A DNA stretch of 34,579 nucleotides from CAYLJJ01 sp964384025 (lineage in GTDB: Bacteria; Myxococcota_A; Bradymonadia; UBA7976; UBA1532). The stretch covers positions 1 to 34,579 of the forward strand of contig CAYLJJ010000077.1 in assembly GCA_964384025.1 (NCBI GenBank). The letters are read 5' to 3'. Positions 33,350-34,579 of this stretch are shown in pieces (within the stretch, counting starts at the first letter, position 1; every line of letters begins with the position of its first letter). Position numbers and translations under genes: made by a program. Under the pieces are notes generated by a model. The model saw only the letters and a list, made by a program, of their open reading frames with translations, did not search any database and was not told the origin of the DNA.

Positions 33350-33494
33350 AGAGTGAAATCTCCCTGGTTTTCTGTACTGCGAGGAGCGCTTTTGAGCGGG
33401 CTCTTCAGCTTTGGCGCTGATCGACTCCAGCGTTAAAGCCGCTCTGCATGGTAGACCTTATGCTCAGATTTGGATCCCAAAAAGGACGAATTTT
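33350..33494. other. Divergent intergenic region, 145 nt
   Basis: The space lies between the start codons of the five-domain secreted protein (minus) and the TSR-like lipoprotein (plus). Ribosome sites are visible (AGGGAGA on the minus strand; AAGGA, eight nt before the plus-strand ATG). No clear promoter motif or other gene was seen. Confidence 0.4.
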
Positions 33495-34579
33495 ATGATC
33501 TGGAGAGTTTTGGGAGCATGCCTCCTCTTCCTCTTGGGCTGTGAGACCGGCGAAGGGGGGAGCTCAGGAGACACAGGGTTCCTCTTAGATAGAGGAGTAG
33601 ATCTTCAACAGCCAAGCGAAGATGAGGGCATCCTTATCGACTCTCAGGGCTTCTGTTTGCTCGGAGAGAGTGAATCTCGTCCCTGCGGTCTCAATGATCG
33701 GGGTGAGGAGATCAGGGCTTGTATGGAGGGAGCTTGGGGTTCCTGGCGAGAGTGTCAAGATCCAGATCTTTGCTTGGACGGCGCTGAGGAGAGCGAGGGC
33801 TGTCAGGGAGGAGGGGAGAGATCTCGGAGCTGCCAAGAGGGCAGCTGGGAGGCTTGGTCTGAATGCTCTCCGGGGGAGTGTCAGGGAGATGAACATCAGG
33901 ATGAACCCTGTGGCCTTAATGATCGAGGGCTCCGAACACGGAGCTGTGAGGATGGACTCTGGCCCGAATGGTCACTCTGTGATGATCCTGATCTTTGCCT
34001 AGATGGAACTGTGGAGCAGCGTCCCTGTGATCTGGGAGAGTCAGAGCGACGCTGTGTTGAGGGGAGTTGGGGAGAGTGGAGTTCTTGTTCAGGTCCCTGC
34101 TCTCCTGGAGAAGAGGAGCTGCGCCCCTGTGGCTTCAATGATCGAGGCGCTCAAGAGAGGCGCTGTGAAGAGGGGGGCGAGTGGTCAGAGTGGGCTGAGT
34201 GCCTGGATCCTGATGTTTGCCAAGATGGGCTCCTTGAGTCTGAGCCCTGTGCGCAAGGGGAGGCTCGTAGGCGGCTCTGTGAGGAGGGTGCTTGGAGTGC
34301 TTGGAGTGATTGCCTAAGCCCTGAGTGTCAGGTGGGGATCGTCGAAGAGGCACCCTGTGAAGAGGGGGGCTATCGAGCACGAAGCTGTGAAGGGGGGTTT
34401 TGGAGCACTTGGGGGGTCTGTGAGGGACAGGAGTGTCAAGCTGATGAGGAGGAGCGACGCCTCTGTGATGCAGGAGGAACCCAGCTTCGGCGCTGTGAGG
34501 AAGGTTTTTGGGGAGAGTGGAGCCCCTGTGAGCAGCCTGAGTGCTTGGAGGGTGAGGAGGAGCTGCGCCCCTGTGAGGG
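33495..34579 (+). CDS. Lipoprotein with thrombospondin-like 4-Cys repeats, 3' end missing
   Basis: The frame runs from ATG 33495 off the window end with no stop (361 complete codons). AAGGA lies eight nt upstream. The signal peptide MIWRVLGACLLFLLGC ends in lipobox LLGC. After a ~40-residue acidic linker there are at least eight complete units of ~35-40 residues with four Cys each, for example CGLNDRGEEIRACMEGAWGS continuing to W-x-x-C, and DPDLCLDG joining units. The W-x-x-W-x-x-C plus R-x-C arrangement resembles thrombospondin type 1 repeats. It is a paralogue of the first gene in the window, which also shows what may lie beyond the edge here (PPC and DUF4215 modules). It is expected to be surface-anchored; function unknown. 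Confidence 0.92.
   Translation, partial: MIWRVLGACLLFLLGCETGEGGSSGDTGFLLDRGVDLQQPSEDEGILIDSQGFCLLGESESRPCGLNDRGEEIRACMEGAWGSWRECQDPDLCLDGAEESEGCQGGGERSRSCQEGSWEAWSECSPGECQGDEHQDEPCGLNDRGLRTRSCEDGLWPEWSLCDDPDLCLDGTVEQRPCDLGESERRCVEGSWGEWSSCSGPCSPGEEELRPCGFNDRGAQERRCEEGGEWSEWAECLDPDVCQDGLLESEPCAQGEARRRLCEEGAWSAWSDCLSPECQVGIVEEAPCEEGGYRARSCEGGFWSTWGVCEGQECQADEEERRLCDAGGTQLRRCEEGFWGEWSPCEQPECLEGEEELRPCE

Noticed and set aside
1..34579. Mobile element or genomic island boundaries
   Set aside because: No transposase, integrase, tRNA-adjacent site or terminal inverted repeat was seen; the paralogues at the two ends are protein-coding genes in the same orientation, not element ends.

Overview
The window looks like part of a chromosome from a myxobacterium-like organism (Myxococcota, formerly Deltaproteobacteria; a Bradymonadia-type lineage is a reasonable guess). 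The reasons are the density of very large, acidic, cysteine-rich secreted proteins and lipoproteins, the CGDG...GEECDDGN repeats (DUF4215 / Myxococcus cysteine-rich type), the many PPC-like and PKD modules, and tightly packed genes with 1-20 nt overlaps. Taxonomy is an inference from protein style only. No rRNA, tRNA, transposase, phage gene or CRISPR array was seen.

Layout. (1) 2-5254: 3' part of a giant secreted protein with thrombospondin-like 4-Cys repeats, PPC-like modules and DUF4215 repeats. (2) 5561-9374: a coupled operon of a coiled-coil protein with a degenerate methyltransferase-like head, a single-pass membrane protein and a LarE-type sulfur transferase. (3) 9438-11513: a lipoprotein made of ten copies of an 8-Cys repeat. 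(4) 11652-14290: a short-chain dehydrogenase overlapping a radical SAM enzyme that carries an internal signal-like hydrophobic segment and an unknown C-terminal half. (5) 14287-18456, minus strand: an operon of a Cys-rich/PPC lipoprotein, a small anchored secreted protein and a class I methyltransferase. (6) 18594-25849, plus strand, divergent from (5): a PKD/propeller secreted protein and a Cys-rich/PPC lipoprotein. (7) 25975-28529, minus strand: a YfbK-like von Willebrand A lipoprotein and a lipoprotein of unknown function. (8) 28665-30864: a small NTF2-like lipoprotein and glucose-6-phosphate isomerase (pgi), the one clear housekeeping gene. (9) 30845-33349, minus strand: a secreted protein with five copies of an unrecognised ~125-residue domain. 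(10) 33495-end: the 5' part of a second thrombospondin-like repeat lipoprotein, related to (1).

Most of the coding capacity goes to exported, disulfide-rich, repeat-built surface proteins, interspersed with a few cytoplasmic enzymes (LarE, SDR, radical SAM, methyltransferase, Pgi). The most unusual items are the apparently membrane-spanning radical SAM protein, the 10 x 8-Cys lipoprotein, the bacterial thrombospondin-like repeats at both ends, the five-copy secreted domain, and Cys pairs added to every PPC-like module of the first gene. I found no direct evidence that these form one pathway. A link between the radical SAM/LarE enzymes and the Cys-rich lipoprotein beside them is only a hypothesis.
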